DNA of 64,000 nt from the NCBI RefSeq assembly GCF_015704895.1, contig NZ_JADQWB010000007.1:62001-126000 (forward strand), in the 5' to 3' direction. Of this stretch, positions 35,993 through 45,464 are shown piece after piece. The notes under the pieces are model-generated. The model was not told the DNA's origin. It saw only the letters and a list, made by a program, of their open reading frames with translations, and ran no database searches. Numbering within the stretch: position 1 is the first letter of the stretch; every line of letters starts with the position of its first letter. This stretch comes from Agrobacterium leguminum. Its GTDB lineage: Bacteria > Pseudomonadota > Alphaproteobacteria > Rhizobiales > Rhizobiaceae. Position numbers and translations under genes: made by a program.

Positions 35993-37081
35993 ATGAACAA
36001 AAGCGTTTCCATTCGCGATCTTTCCCTGTCCTTCGGCGCCGTTACCGTGCTGAAAGACCTCAATCTCGATATTTACGACGGCGAATTCCTCGTGCTGCTC
36101 GGCTCTTCCGGTTGCGGAAAGTCGACCCTTCTCAACTGCATTGCCGGCCTTCTGGAGCCGACCGATGGGCAGATCTTCATCAAGGACCGCAATGTCACCT
36201 GGGAGGAACCGAAGGATCGCGGCATTGGCATGGTGTTCCAGTCCTATGCGCTTTATCCGCAGATGACGGTGGAGAAGAACCTGTCCTTCGGCCTCCAGGT
36301 CGCCAAGGTGCCAAAAGAGGAGATCGACCGCCGCGTCAAAAGGGCGGCCGGCATATTGCAGATCGAGCCGCTGCTGAAACGCAAGCCCGCCGAGCTTTCC
36401 GGCGGCCAGCGCCAGCGTGTGGCCATCGGCCGGGCGCTGGTGCGGGATGTGGATGTTTTCCTGTTCGACGAGCCGCTCTCGAACCTTGACGCCAAGTTGC
36501 GCTCGGAACTGCGCGTCGAAATCAAGCGGCTGCACCAGTCGCTGAAGAACACCATGATTTATGTGACGCACGACCAGATCGAGGCGCTGACGCTGGCGGA
36601 CCGCATCGCCATCATGAAAAGCGGTGTCATCCAGCAGCTCGCCGATCCCGTCACCATCTACAACAAGCCGCGAAACCTCTTCGTCGCCGGCTTCATCGGC
36701 TCGCCCTCGATGAATTTCCTGCGCGGCGAATTGATCGAAAAGGACGGCAAGGTGGTCTTCACCACCAATGGCGTGACTTTCGCGCTGGACGGTTATCATG
36801 CGGAAACGCCGCTCGCCGCCGGCCGCGCCGTGGTTCTGGGTGTCCGCCCCGAACACGTGCGCGTCGATGCCGATATCGTTGGCGGTGAAGTGCATGAGGC
36901 GATTGTCGATATCGAGGAGCCGATGGGCGCCGACAATCTGATTTGGCTGAAACATGCCGGGCATACCATGTCCGTGCGCGTCGGTGGGCACAGGCGGTTT
37001 TCGCCGGGCACCAAGGTGCGCCTCGGCCTCGACATGACGATGGCCTCGCTGTTCGACTCGCAAAGCGAGGACCGGCTCTAG
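35993..37081 (+). CDS. sugar ABC transporter ATP-binding protein (MalK/UgpC type)
   Basis: A 362-residue ATPase. The ATPase domain (about 1-235) has Walker A GSSGCGKST, signature LSGGQRQR, Walker B VFLFDEPLSNLD and switch VTHDQIEA. The C-terminal regulatory TOBE domain carries GVRPEHVRV. ATG 35993 is preferred to TTG 35984, which overlaps the permease stop. It energises the two permeases upstream. Confidence 0.93.
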   Translation: MNKSVSIRDLSLSFGAVTVLKDLNLDIYDGEFLVLLGSSGCGKSTLLNCIAGLLEPTDGQIFIKDRNVTWEEPKDRGIGMVFQSYALYPQMTVEKNLSFGLQVAKVPKEEIDRRVKRAAGILQIEPLLKRKPAELSGGQRQRVAIGRALVRDVDVFLFDEPLSNLDAKLRSELRVEIKRLHQSLKNTMIYVTHDQIEALTLADRIAIMKSGVIQQLADPVTIYNKPRNLFVAGFIGSPSMNFLRGELIEKDGKVVFTTNGVTFALDGYHAETPLAAGRAVVLGVRPEHVRVDADIVGGEVHEAIVDIEEPMGADNLIWLKHAGHTMSVRVGGHRRFSPGTKVRLGLDMTMASLFDSQSEDRL

Positions 37082-37141
37082 AACAGCTTCGATTTACCCC
37101 CCACACACAATCCCAAGACCCAGATCTCTATGGAGGAGACA

Positions 37142-37906
37142 ATGACAGAACTCGGTTTCCAGCTTTACAGCGCCCGTAATTTCCAGCCTTTTTCCAACAT
37201 TCTGAAGAAGCTTTCGGCGGCGGGTTATAAACATGTCGAAGGTTATGGCGCGATGTACGCTTCGCTGGATGATGCCGGTTTGAAAGGCCTGCGCGCCGAA
37301 CTCGACGCCAATGGCCTTGCCATGCCGACCGGCCATTTCGGCCTCGACCTTCTGGAAGGCGATCCGAAAAAGGCGCTGAACATCGCGAAAGTTCTGGGTG
37401 TTGAGGCGATCTATTGCCCTTACCTGATGCCTGACCAGCGCCCGACAGATGCCGCAGGCTGGTTTGCTTTCGGCAAGCGCCTGCAGGAAGCCGGAAAGCC
37501 CTTCGTGGATGCAGGGCTGACCTTCGGCTGGCATAACCATGATTTCGAGTTCAAGACGCTTGGCGATGGCTCCACACCGCAGGAGCAGATATTTGCCGGT
37601 GGGCCGGATTTGAAATGGGAGGCGGATATCGCCTGGATTATCAGAGGTAATGCCGATCCGCTTGCATGGATCGAAAGCTATGGCAAACGCATTACTGCGG
37701 TACATGTGAAGGATATCGCACCAGCAGGCGAGAATGCGGATGAGGATGGCTGGGCCGATGTCGGCCACGGTACAGTGGACTGGAAGGGTCTCGTCGCGGC
37801 GCTGAAGGCGAAATCCGCCACGAAACATTTTGTGGTTGAGCACGACAATCCCAAGGATATCGACCGGCTGATCACCCGCTCGATCGTATCTTTCAAAACC
37901 TACTAA
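37142..37906 (+). CDS. sugar phosphate isomerase/epimerase family protein (TIM barrel)
   Basis: A 254-residue protein of the AP-endonuclease-2/xylose-isomerase-like TIM-barrel fold. It starts ELGFQLYSARNFQPF, has GWHNHDFEFK and DLKWEADIAW mid-way, and HVKDIAPAG and VEHDNPKD near the end, giving the Glu, His and Asp metal ligands usual for the family. ATG 37142 with GGAGGAG upstream was chosen. Members isomerise or epimerise sugars or inosose, or cleave 3-keto-glycosides; which applies here is not shown. It sits between the importer and a Gfo/Idh oxidoreductase, so the pair probably processes the imported sugar. Confidence 0.85.
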   Translation: MTELGFQLYSARNFQPFSNILKKLSAAGYKHVEGYGAMYASLDDAGLKGLRAELDANGLAMPTGHFGLDLLEGDPKKALNIAKVLGVEAIYCPYLMPDQRPTDAAGWFAFGKRLQEAGKPFVDAGLTFGWHNHDFEFKTLGDGSTPQEQIFAGGPDLKWEADIAWIIRGNADPLAWIESYGKRITAVHVKDIAPAGENADEDGWADVGHGTVDWKGLVAALKAKSATKHFVVEHDNPKDIDRLITRSIVSFKTY

Positions 37907-37929
37907 GTTTCAATTTCGGAGTTTGCATC

Positions 37930-39063
37930 ATGGCCAGGGATCTTGGCGTCGGCATCATCGGATGCGGCAATATCTCGTCTGCTTATTTCTCGCTGGCACC
38001 GCTCTTCAAGGGCATCAAGGTGCTTGCCTGCGCCGACCTCAACCGCAATGCGGCGGAGCTGAGGGCGGAAGAATTCGGTGTTGTCGCGCAGTCCATCGAG
38101 GAGCTGCTCGCCAACAAGGATATCGATGTGGTGGTGAACCTCACCATTCCCGCCGCACATTTTCCGGTGTCGAAAGCCGCCCTTGAGGCGGGCAAGCACG
38201 TCTATTCGGAAAAGCCGCTGGTGCTTTCGCTGGAGGAAGGCGAGGAGCTGCGGCGCATTGCCCGCGAGAAGAACCTTTCCGTCGGTTGCGCGCCGGATAC
38301 CTTCCTCGGCGGCGCACATCAGCTTGCCCGGCAATATATCGATGACGGCAAGGTCGGGCGCATCACCTCCGGCACCTGCCATGTGATGAGCCCCGGCATG
38401 GAGATGTGGCACCCCAATCCGGGCTTCTTCTTCCTGAGGGGCGGCGGGCCGATCCTCGATCTTGGTCCCTATTACGTCGCCAATCTCATCAACCTCATCG
38501 GTCCGGTGAAGCGTGTCGGCGCACTGACCTCGATGGCAAATCCGACCCGTACGGTGACCAGCCAGCCGCTGAACGGCGAAATCATCCCAGTCGAAACACC
38601 GACCAATATCCATGCCCTGCTGGAATTCGTGAACGGCGCGACGATCACGCTTTCGGCAAGCTGGGATGTCTGGTCGCACCGCCACGCCAATATGGAGCTT
38701 TACGGCACGGAAGGCTCGATCTACGTGCCGGACCCGAACTTCTTCGGCGGCGTGGTGGAAGCGAGCGGTCGCGACAAGAATATCCAGCCGCTGGAAGATT
38801 GGGCGCATCCTTTCGGCATCGCCAATCAGGAAAGCCCCAATGGCCCGCGTGCCAATTATCGCACGGCGGGCCTTGCCGATATGGCAATCGCTATTCTGGA
38901 AGGCCGCGATGCCCGTTGCTCGCTGGAGCGCTCCCTGCACGGCATCGATGTGATGACCTCGATCCTGAAGTCCGGTGAAGAGGGCCGTTTCATCGAAATG
39001 ACGACGACCTGCACCCAGCCGGCGGCACTCGGTATCGAGGAGGCGCAGGCGCTGCTGCGCTGA
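37930..39063 (+). CDS. Gfo/Idh/MocA family oxidoreductase
   Basis: A 377-residue NAD(P)-dependent sugar or polyol dehydrogenase. N-terminal Rossmann fold GVGIIGCGNISSAY, the EKPL.LSLEEG segment with the catalytic-region Lys (HVYSEKPL), and GGGPILDLGPYYV in the second domain. It is last in the sugar operon, 23 bases after the TIM-barrel gene, and followed by a terminator. Gfo/Idh enzymes oxidise or reduce a ring hydroxyl, often at C3, of glucosides or inositols. Together with the TIM-barrel partner this suggests a 3-keto-sugar route. Confidence 0.87.
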   Translation: MARDLGVGIIGCGNISSAYFSLAPLFKGIKVLACADLNRNAAELRAEEFGVVAQSIEELLANKDIDVVVNLTIPAAHFPVSKAALEAGKHVYSEKPLVLSLEEGEELRRIAREKNLSVGCAPDTFLGGAHQLARQYIDDGKVGRITSGTCHVMSPGMEMWHPNPGFFFLRGGGPILDLGPYYVANLINLIGPVKRVGALTSMANPTRTVTSQPLNGEIIPVETPTNIHALLEFVNGATITLSASWDVWSHRHANMELYGTEGSIYVPDPNFFGGVVEASGRDKNIQPLEDWAHPFGIANQESPNGPRANYRTAGLADMAIAILEGRDARCSLERSLHGIDVMTSILKSGEEGRFIEMTTTCTQPAALGIEEAQALLR

Positions 39064-39077
39064 GCGCACAGCCAAAA

Positions 39078-39112
39078 AAGGCCCGGCGCACTGCCAGTTC
39101 GCCGGGCCTTTT
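39078..39112 (+). terminator. terminator of the glucose-type ABC operon
   Basis: AAGGCCCGGCG (39078-39088) pairs perfectly with CGCCGGGCCTT (39100-39110), flanked by A residues and a T-run, so it may work in both directions (the small minus-strand genes end at 39156). Confidence 0.85.
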
Positions 39113-39155
39113 CCGCTCAGCCATGTAGTGGCGAGCGTGCGTGTTCATCAGATTT

Positions 39156-39326
39156 TCATAGGCCGATAAAAAGACCCAGCCAGCGCGCAACGGTCCTGAC
39201 CATCCAGATCAGGAACACGAAAGGGGCTATGCCAACGGCCGCGACGAGCGCCGCGGAGGCGACAACGAGCGCCGTGGTGAGATTGCGCCTGAACCGGTGG
39301 CGTTTGGTGTCGAGAGCCTTATCCAT
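39156..39326 (-). CDS. small membrane protein, 56 residues, unknown
   Basis: Begins MDKALDTKRHRFRRN, strongly basic, followed by one long hydrophobic stretch (TTALVVASAALVAAVGIAPF) and a second short one. It looks like a single- or double-pass inner-membrane miniprotein with cytoplasmic N-terminus. There is no own ribosome site. Its ATG lies inside the last eight bases of the upstream small gene (ATGGATAA), so it would depend on translational coupling. An in-frame start 14 codons earlier lacks support. Function unknown. Confidence 0.5.
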   Translation of the reverse strand: MDKALDTKRHRFRRNLTTALVVASAALVAAVGIAPFVFLIWMVRTVARWLGLFIGL

Positions 39327-39456
39327 GGCGAACGGCGGCAACCAGCCCGCGAATGGTGAGCGTGACATAAAGCATGCCTGCCATCGCCATCAGCAGGCCG
39401 GTGCCGAGAGAGCTGAGGTTGCTCAGCGAAAACAGAAATGTATCAGCCGCCACCAT
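39319..39456 (-). CDS. small membrane protein, 45 residues, unknown
   Basis: A 45-codon frame beginning MVAADTFLFSLSNLSS with a hydrophobic centre (GTGLLMAMAGMLYVTLTI) and a basic end (RGLVAAVRHG), typical of a one-helix membrane protein. GAAGGG stands eight bases before the ATG. It overlaps the next small gene by eight bases in another frame. The pair lies between two transcription units and shows membrane-type composition in both members, which supports reality. Confidence 0.5.
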   Translation of the reverse strand: MVAADTFLFSLSNLSSLGTGLLMAMAGMLYVTLTIRGLVAAVRHG

Positions 39457-39639
39457 TGGCAAGACCCTTCAAGAACAGCAGATTTCGCATCGTTCTAGAT
39501 CGTGCCGGTTTCCCGCATATGTCCCGATTGTTTCATCTTGTTGCTGCCGCAGGGCATTTTCGTGATGGCGCGGCTTTGCGCGATTTCCGCAAGGCCCTTC
39601 ACAAGCCCGTCGGTTTGGTTTAAAGCCGCTCCCCGTAAT

Positions 39640-39671
39640 CCGGTCGCAGCCCACCCGGTCAAAACAAGGGA
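39640..39671 (+). ncRNA. preQ1-I riboswitch controlling queC
   Basis: Immediately before queC stands a compact preQ1 class I aptamer. Stem P1 is CCGG (39640-39643) with CCGG (39655-39658). The loop begins TCGCAG and ends CAC, whose C54 would be the ligand-reading cytosine. The tail is AAAACAAGG (39661-39669). The blocks GGTCGCAG, ACCC and AAAACAAGG match the well-studied Thermoanaerobacter preQ1-I aptamer almost exactly. The tail holds the ribosome site AAGGG of queC, ten bases before its ATG, so binding of preQ1 should hide it and switch off translation of the preQ1 pathway genes. Confidence 0.85.
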
Positions 39672-39680
39672 TCCCAAATT

Positions 39681-40391
39681 ATGAAAACCATCGTCATCTG
39701 CTCCGGCGGATTGGACTCCGTTTCGCTTGCGCATAAAATTGCGGCGGAACACGAACTTCTCGCTCTCGTCTCCTTCGACTATGGCCAGCGCCACAAGAAG
39801 GAGCTGGATTTCGCGGCCGATTGCGCAAGGCGTCTCGGCGTGCCGCATCATGTCATCGATATCAGAACCATCGGCGCCCATCTCACCGGTTCGGCGCTGA
39901 CTGACGACGTGGAGGTGCCGGACGGGCACTACGCGGAAGAGACCATGCGCTCCACCGTGGTGCCGAACCGCAATGCCATCATGCTCACCATCGCTTTCGG
40001 GCTGGCCGCCGCGCAGCAGGCGGATGCCGTGGCGATTGCCGTGCACGGCGGCGATCACTTCATCTACCCCGATTGCCGGCCGGGCTTCATCGACAGCTTC
40101 AATGCCATGCAGGCGCATGCGCTGGAAGGTTATGCCGACGTCAAGCTCTTCGCGCCCTATGTCACCGTTTCCAAGGCGGCGATCGTGACCGATGGTGCGA
40201 AATACGGCACGCCCTTTGGCGAAACATGGTCCTGTTACAAGGGCGGCTTGCGCCACTGCGGCCGCTGCGGCACCTGCGTCGAACGGCGCGAGGCCTTTCA
40301 TCTGGCCGGTGTCACCGATCCGACCGACTATGAGGATCCGGATTTCTGGGTGGCGGCCACCCATGCCTATGCGGCGCAGGAGGTGCGCTGA
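39681..40391 (+). CDS. queC: 7-cyano-7-deazaguanine synthase
   Basis: A 236-residue enzyme that makes preQ0 from 7-carboxy-7-deazaguanine with ATP and ammonia, in queuosine synthesis. The PP-loop SGGLDS is at residues 8-13, and the zinc site is formed by Cys185, Cys193, Cys196 and Cys199 (SCYKGGLRHCGRCGTC). Complete. It is the first gene of queCDE, whose members overlap by one to four bases, and is preceded by the preQ1 riboswitch. Confidence 0.96.
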   Translation: MKTIVICSGGLDSVSLAHKIAAEHELLALVSFDYGQRHKKELDFAADCARRLGVPHHVIDIRTIGAHLTGSALTDDVEVPDGHYAEETMRSTVVPNRNAIMLTIAFGLAAAQQADAVAIAVHGGDHFIYPDCRPGFIDSFNAMQAHALEGYADVKLFAPYVTVSKAAIVTDGAKYGTPFGETWSCYKGGLRHCGRCGTCVERREAFHLAGVTDPTDYEDPDFWVAATHAYAAQEVR

Positions 40392-40747
40392 TGTTCCGCA
40401 TCACCAAGGAATTTCACTTCTCCGCCTCGCACCAGTTGAAAAGCCTGCCGTCGGATCACCAGTGCAATCGCCTCCACGGGCATAATTACATTGTTGAGAT
40501 CGAGCTTGCGGGCGAAGCGCTGAACGAGCACGGTTTTGTGCGCGACTATCACGAGCTTGCACCGCTGAAACGCTATATCGACGATCATTTCGACCATCGC
40601 CACCTGAACGACGTTCTTGGCCATGACCGGGTGACGGCGGAATGTCTGGCGAAGCATTTTTACGACTGGTGCAAGGATCGCCTGCCGGAAACCAGCGCCG
40701 TGCGGGTCAGCGAAACCGCCAAGACCTGGGCGGAATACCGGCCATGA
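40391..40747 (+). CDS. queD: 6-carboxy-5,6,7,8-tetrahydropterin synthase
   Basis: A 118-residue enzyme, family length, that converts dihydroneopterin triphosphate to carboxytetrahydropterin, an early queuosine step. The zinc ligands are His14 (SASHQL), His29 and His31 (LHGHNY), and the catalytic Cys is Cys25 (CNRLHGH). Start overlaps the queC stop by one base (TGATG). Confidence 0.95.
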   Translation: MFRITKEFHFSASHQLKSLPSDHQCNRLHGHNYIVEIELAGEALNEHGFVRDYHELAPLKRYIDDHFDHRHLNDVLGHDRVTAECLAKHFYDWCKDRLPETSAVRVSETAKTWAEYRP

Positions 40748-41499
40748 CGGCGGTTGCACACAAGATTGCAGCCAAGGAGACCACGATCCGCATCAGCGAA
40801 ATCTTCGGCCCGACCATTCAGGGCGAAGGCCTGCTGATCGGTCTGCCGACCGTTTTCGTGCGTACCGGCGGCTGCGATTACCGCTGCTCCTGGTGCGATA
40901 CGCTGCATGCCGTTGACAGCGAGTACCGCGATACATGGAAGCCGATGCCGGTCGAGGCGATCTGGCAGGAGGTGCGGCGGCTTTCCGGCGGCGTGCCGCT
41001 GACGGTCTCGCTTTCAGGCGGCAATCCGGCCATCCAGCCGCTCGGGGCCTTGATCGCGAAGGGGCAGGGCGAGGGGTATCGCTTCGCGCTGGAAACGCAG
41101 GGCAGCATCGCGAAAGACTGGTTTGCCGATCTCGACCACCTGGTGCTGAGCCCCAAGCCGCCATCGAGCGGCATGGAAACGGACTGGCAGGCCTTAGAAG
41201 ACTGTCTTGCCGCCGCCGGTGACGGACCGAAGGTGGCGCTGAAGATCGTGGTGTTCGACGATGCGGACTATGCCTATGCCAAGGCGGCATCCGCGCGTTT
41301 CCCGCATCTGCCGGTCTATCTCCAGCCCGGCAACCACACTCCGCCGCCGCCGGATGACGACGATGCGCGTGTGGATATCGATGGGGTGATGGATCGGATG
41401 TTGTGGCTGGTGGAGAAGGTCAGCGAAGATCGCTGGTTTTCCGCCCGGGTGCTGCCGCAGCTTCATGTGCTGTTGTGGGGGAATAAGCGCGGGGTTTGA
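40744..41499 (+). CDS. queE: 7-carboxy-7-deazaguanine synthase (radical SAM)
   Basis: A 251-residue radical SAM enzyme. The CX3CX2C cluster site is Cys44-Cys48-Cys51 ([11 protein letters not shown]), preceded by [13 protein letters not shown], the QueE start motif. It makes carboxydeazaguanine from carboxytetrahydropterin. It starts at an ATGA overlap with queD; a longer in-frame start inside queD was rejected. With queC and queD it provides three of the steps to preQ0. Confidence 0.95.
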   Translation: MTAVAHKIAAKETTIRISEIFGPTIQGEGLLIGLPTVFVRTGGCDYRCSWCDTLHAVDSEYRDTWKPMPVEAIWQEVRRLSGGVPLTVSLSGGNPAIQPLGALIAKGQGEGYRFALETQGSIAKDWFADLDHLVLSPKPPSSGMETDWQALEDCLAAAGDGPKVALKIVVFDDADYAYAKAASARFPHLPVYLQPGNHTPPPPDDDDARVDIDGVMDRMLWLVEKVSEDRWFSARVLPQLHVLLWGNKRGV

Positions 41500-41515
41500 G
41501 GGAGTTATAAGTTCC

Positions 41516-41634
41516 CTCCGTCATGCCGGACTTGATCCGGCATCCAGCCACGGCGCGTCTGCGCCGTGAAAAGAGTCTTTTTCGATCAAAGACTTGATCG
41601 CGCTGGACCCCGGATCAAGTCCGGGGTGACGGAG
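41516..41634. repeat. 119-bp palindromic intergenic repeat, copy 1
   Basis: The ends form a 25-base inverted repeat with two mismatches (41516-41540 and 41610-41634), and a perfect inner stem CACGGCGC/GCGCCGTG lies at 41549-41568. The outer arm CTCCGTCAT.CCGG.CTTG matches the repeat at 59794-59908, so they are one family. It separates the convergent queE and thuB genes and may end both transcripts. Confidence 0.8.
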
Positions 41635-41692
41635 AGCGACGAGCCCTTTGCAGCAATCCATGCGGCGGCTTGTGCCGCCGCACTTTCGCAAA

Positions 41693-42742
41693 TCAGGCCG
41701 AAACGGCCAGCTCGCGCCTTTCGCGGTCGGCGATGATCGACAGATCGAGCACCTTCTGCAGATTTGCCGCATGACGGAAATCCGGATCGGCGGGGCCGCC
41801 TTCCATGACGGCCCTGGCGAATTTTTCGTAATTCGTCGGCACCGGGTCGACATCGATGGTCTTCCAGATCGCCTTTTCCACATCCTCGCCGATGCAGGCG
41901 CGCAGGCTGGAATAATCCGGCGTGTGGATCACTTCCAATGCGCCCTTGTCGCCATGGATGCGCAGGCGAAGTTCGTTGAGGTGACCCGTCGCCCAGCGGC
42001 TGGCATGGATGACGCCCATGGCGCCGTTTTCAAGCTCGGCGGTCATGGTGAAGCTGTCATTGGCATCGAGGTCGTAGACGCCGATTTTATTGCCTTCATA
42101 TTTGTCGAAGGTCTTCAGCCGCGTGAAGATGCGCTCCACATCGCTGCCCGCACCATAGGAGGCGAAGTCGAGAATGTGGATGCCGACATCGCCCAGCACG
42201 CCGTTCGAGCCATGCTTGGTGGAAAGTCGCCACAGCCACTTGCTCTCCGTCATCCAGTCGCCCCAGGCCTTGGAAACGAGCCAGCTCTGGAGATAGGAGG
42301 CTTCGAGATGCCGCACCTTGCCGATCTTGCCTGCCAGCACCATCTCGCGCGCCGCCTGCAAGGGTGCGACGTTGCGATAGGTGAGGTTGACCATGGCGAC
42401 GAGGCCGGCCTTTTCAGCGGCGTCGGCCATTTCGGCGGCCTTGGCGTAGTTTTCCGCCAGCGGCTTTTCGCAGAAGACATGTTTGCCGGCCGCCAGAAGC
42501 TTCAGGCTGGTCGGGTGGTGGATCGCGTCCGGCGTGACATTGGCCGCCGCGTCGAATTCACCCCAGGCAATGGCGTCATCCAGCGAGGTGAAGGAGAGCG
42601 GGATGTTGTGGCGCAGCGCAAAGGCCCGCACCACCACATCGTCCACATCCACCGCTGCGACGAGTTCGACGCCGGGGATTTCAGAGAAATATGTGGCATG
42701 GTTGTTGGCCATGCCGCCGGTTCCGAGAATGAGAAGTCTCAT
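41693..42742 (-). CDS. thuB: ThuB, Gfo/Idh/MocA-type dehydrogenase of disaccharide 3-keto pathway
   Basis: A 349-residue NAD(P)-dependent oxidoreductase: Rossmann motif LILGTGGMANNH, the HVFCEKPLAENY segment with the active-region Lys, and GSNGVLGDVGIHILD in the second domain. Reported work on rhizobia and A. tumefaciens shows that ThuAB turn trehalose, maltitol and sucrose isomers into 3-keto derivatives. Gene order thuE-F-G-K-A-B with a LacI regulator is exactly preserved here, which supports the name. Last gene of the operon, six bases after thuA. Confidence 0.88.
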   Translation of the reverse strand: MRLLILGTGGMANNHATYFSEIPGVELVAAVDVDDVVVRAFALRHNIPLSFTSLDDAIAWGEFDAAANVTPDAIHHPTSLKLLAAGKHVFCEKPLAENYAKAAEMADAAEKAGLVAMVNLTYRNVAPLQAAREMVLAGKIGKVRHLEASYLQSWLVSKAWGDWMTESKWLWRLSTKHGSNGVLGDVGIHILDFASYGAGSDVERIFTRLKTFDKYEGNKIGVYDLDANDSFTMTAELENGAMGVIHASRWATGHLNELRLRIHGDKGALEVIHTPDYSSLRACIGEDVEKAIWKTIDVDPVPTNYEKFARAVMEGGPADPDFRHAANLQKVLDLSIIADRERRELAVSA

Positions 42743-42748
42743 GGCTTG

Positions 42749-43534
42749 TTACCTGTAACCTGCTTCGCCTGCTTTGTGCAGCTTGGGGCCGCGTTCTTCG
42801 ATTGGCTCCAGAGCCTTGTCGACGGGAACATTGGGGGCGTCATGAATGCTCTTCAATGCGCCAACGGGATTATAGGCCCATTTCACCGAGTTGCTGATGA
42901 CCTTCTGCACATTGGCGTCGTGATAGGTGGGATAGGTCTCGTGGCCGGGGCGGAAATAGAAGATATTGCCTGCACCACGGCGCCAGGTAAGACCGGACCG
43001 AAAGACTTCGCCGCCCTGGAACCAGGAGATGAAGACGGTTTCCAGCGGCTCCGGCACGGAGAACTGTTCGCCGTACATTTCCTCGTTTTCCAGCTCGAAA
43101 TGCTCGGGCAGGCCGGCTGCAATCGGGTGGCGCGGATTGATGGTCCACAGGCGTTCACGCTCGCCCGCCTCACGCCATTTAAGCGCGCAAGGCGTGCCCA
43201 TCAGGCGCTTGAACGGCTTGGAAAAGTGGCCGGAATGCAGGACGATGAGGCCCATGCCTTCCCAAACGCGCTTGGCGACACGCTCGACGATCTCGTCCTG
43301 CACCGCGCCATGGTCCTTGTGGCCCCACCAGACCAGCACGTCGGTCTTGTCGAGGCGCTCCTGCGAAAGCCCGTGTTCCGGCTCCTGCAGCGTGGCGGTC
43401 GTGGCGTTGATCTCAGGATTCTGGTTCAGCGCGTCGGCAATGGTATTGTGCATGCCGTTCGGATAGATAGAACGCACCGTCTCATTGATGTGTTCGTGGA
43501 TATTTTCGCCCCATACAACGGTGTTGATGGTCAT
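42749..43534 (-). CDS. thuA: ThuA, trehalose utilisation protein
   Basis: A 261-residue member of the ThuA family (PF06283), with a class I glutamine-amidotransferase-like fold: [44 protein letters not shown] and [13 protein letters not shown]. The His-rich sites may bind metal or sugar; a classical catalytic triad is not obvious. ATG 43534 fits the ribosome site GAGGAG better than 43540. It works with ThuB on disaccharides entering through ThuEFGK. Confidence 0.92.
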   Translation of the reverse strand: MTINTVVWGENIHEHINETVRSIYPNGMHNTIADALNQNPEINATTATLQEPEHGLSQERLDKTDVLVWWGHKDHGAVQDEIVERVAKRVWEGMGLIVLHSGHFSKPFKRLMGTPCALKWREAGERERLWTINPRHPIAAGLPEHFELENEEMYGEQFSVPEPLETVFISWFQGGEVFRSGLTWRRGAGNIFYFRPGHETYPTYHDANVQKVISNSVKWAYNPVGALKSIHDAPNVPVDKALEPIEERGPKLHKAGEAGYR

Positions 43535-43591
43535 TGTCATGCTCCTCGGTGAAAGCCGGGACCTTGGGTGAGCCCGGCGAAAGTTGAATGT

Positions 43592-44620
<1,029 letters not shown>

Positions 44621-44630
44621 TTGTTTTCTC

Positions 44631-45464
44631 CTAGCCTTTGACGCCGCCGGCGGTGAGGCCGGAGATGATGCGTCGCTGGAAGATCAGAACGAGGACGACG
44701 AGGGGTGCGGTAACGATGACGGATGCGGCCATGATCGTTCCCCAGGGAATTTCGAACTGCGAGCCGCCCGACAGAAGCGCGATGGCGACAGGCACCGTGC
44801 GCTGCTCGTTCGATGAGGTGAAGGTAAGTGCGAAGAGGAATTCGTTCCACGCCGCGATGAAGGCGAGAAGCCCTGTCGTGACGAGTGCCGGCCACATCAG
44901 CGGCATGAACACCTGGGTGATGATGACCCATGGCGTTGCACCATCGACGATAGCCGCTTCCTCAATCTCGATCGGCAGGTCGCGCATGAAGGTTGTCAGC
45001 ACCCAGACCGTGAAGGGCAGGGTGAAGATCATGTAGGAAAAGATCAGCGCGAGCGGCGTGTTGAAGATGCCCGCCCAGCGGATCAGTTCGAACAGGCCGG
45101 CGAGAACGGCGATCTGCGGAAACATCGAAACCGACAGGATGGTAAGCAGCAGCAGCGCGCGGCCACGGAAGCGGACACGGGCCAGGGCATAAGACGCCGT
45201 TACCGCAAGGAACAGCGACAATATGACGACGGAAGATGCAACGAACAACGAATTGCCGAGATTGCGCAGGAAAGTGCCGTTGCCGATGACGAAGCTGTAA
45301 TTGGTCAGCGAGAAGTCACGCGGCCAATAATTGACCTGGAACAGCGCCGAGCCGGATTTCAGGCTCGTCAGGATCGCATAATAGAAAGGGAATACCGAAA
45401 TCACCATGATGATGGCGACCAGCGCATAAAAAGCGGTGGTTTTCAGGATGCTTGGCAGGGTCAT
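44631..45464 (-). CDS. thuG: ThuG, permease of the trehalose/maltitol importer
   Basis: A 277-residue MalG-type permease with six helices and the EAA loop EIEEAAIVDGATPWVIITQVFMP. ATG 45464 overlaps the thuF stop (ATGA); a longer in-frame extension inside thuF was rejected. Works as a heterodimer with ThuF. Confidence 0.92.
   Translation of the reverse strand: MTLPSILKTTAFYALVAIIMVISVFPFYYAILTSLKSGSALFQVNYWPRDFSLTNYSFVIGNGTFLRNLGNSLFVASSVVILSLFLAVTASYALARVRFRGRALLLLTILSVSMFPQIAVLAGLFELIRWAGIFNTPLALIFSYMIFTLPFTVWVLTTFMRDLPIEIEEAAIVDGATPWVIITQVFMPLMWPALVTTGLLAFIAAWNEFLFALTFTSSNEQRTVPVAIALLSGGSQFEIPWGTIMAASVIVTAPLVVLVLIFQRRIISGLTAGGVKG

Noticed and set aside
41648..43552. 634-codon plus-strand frame across thuB and thuA
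   Set aside because: Antisense to two recognised genes; no promoter or ribosome site.
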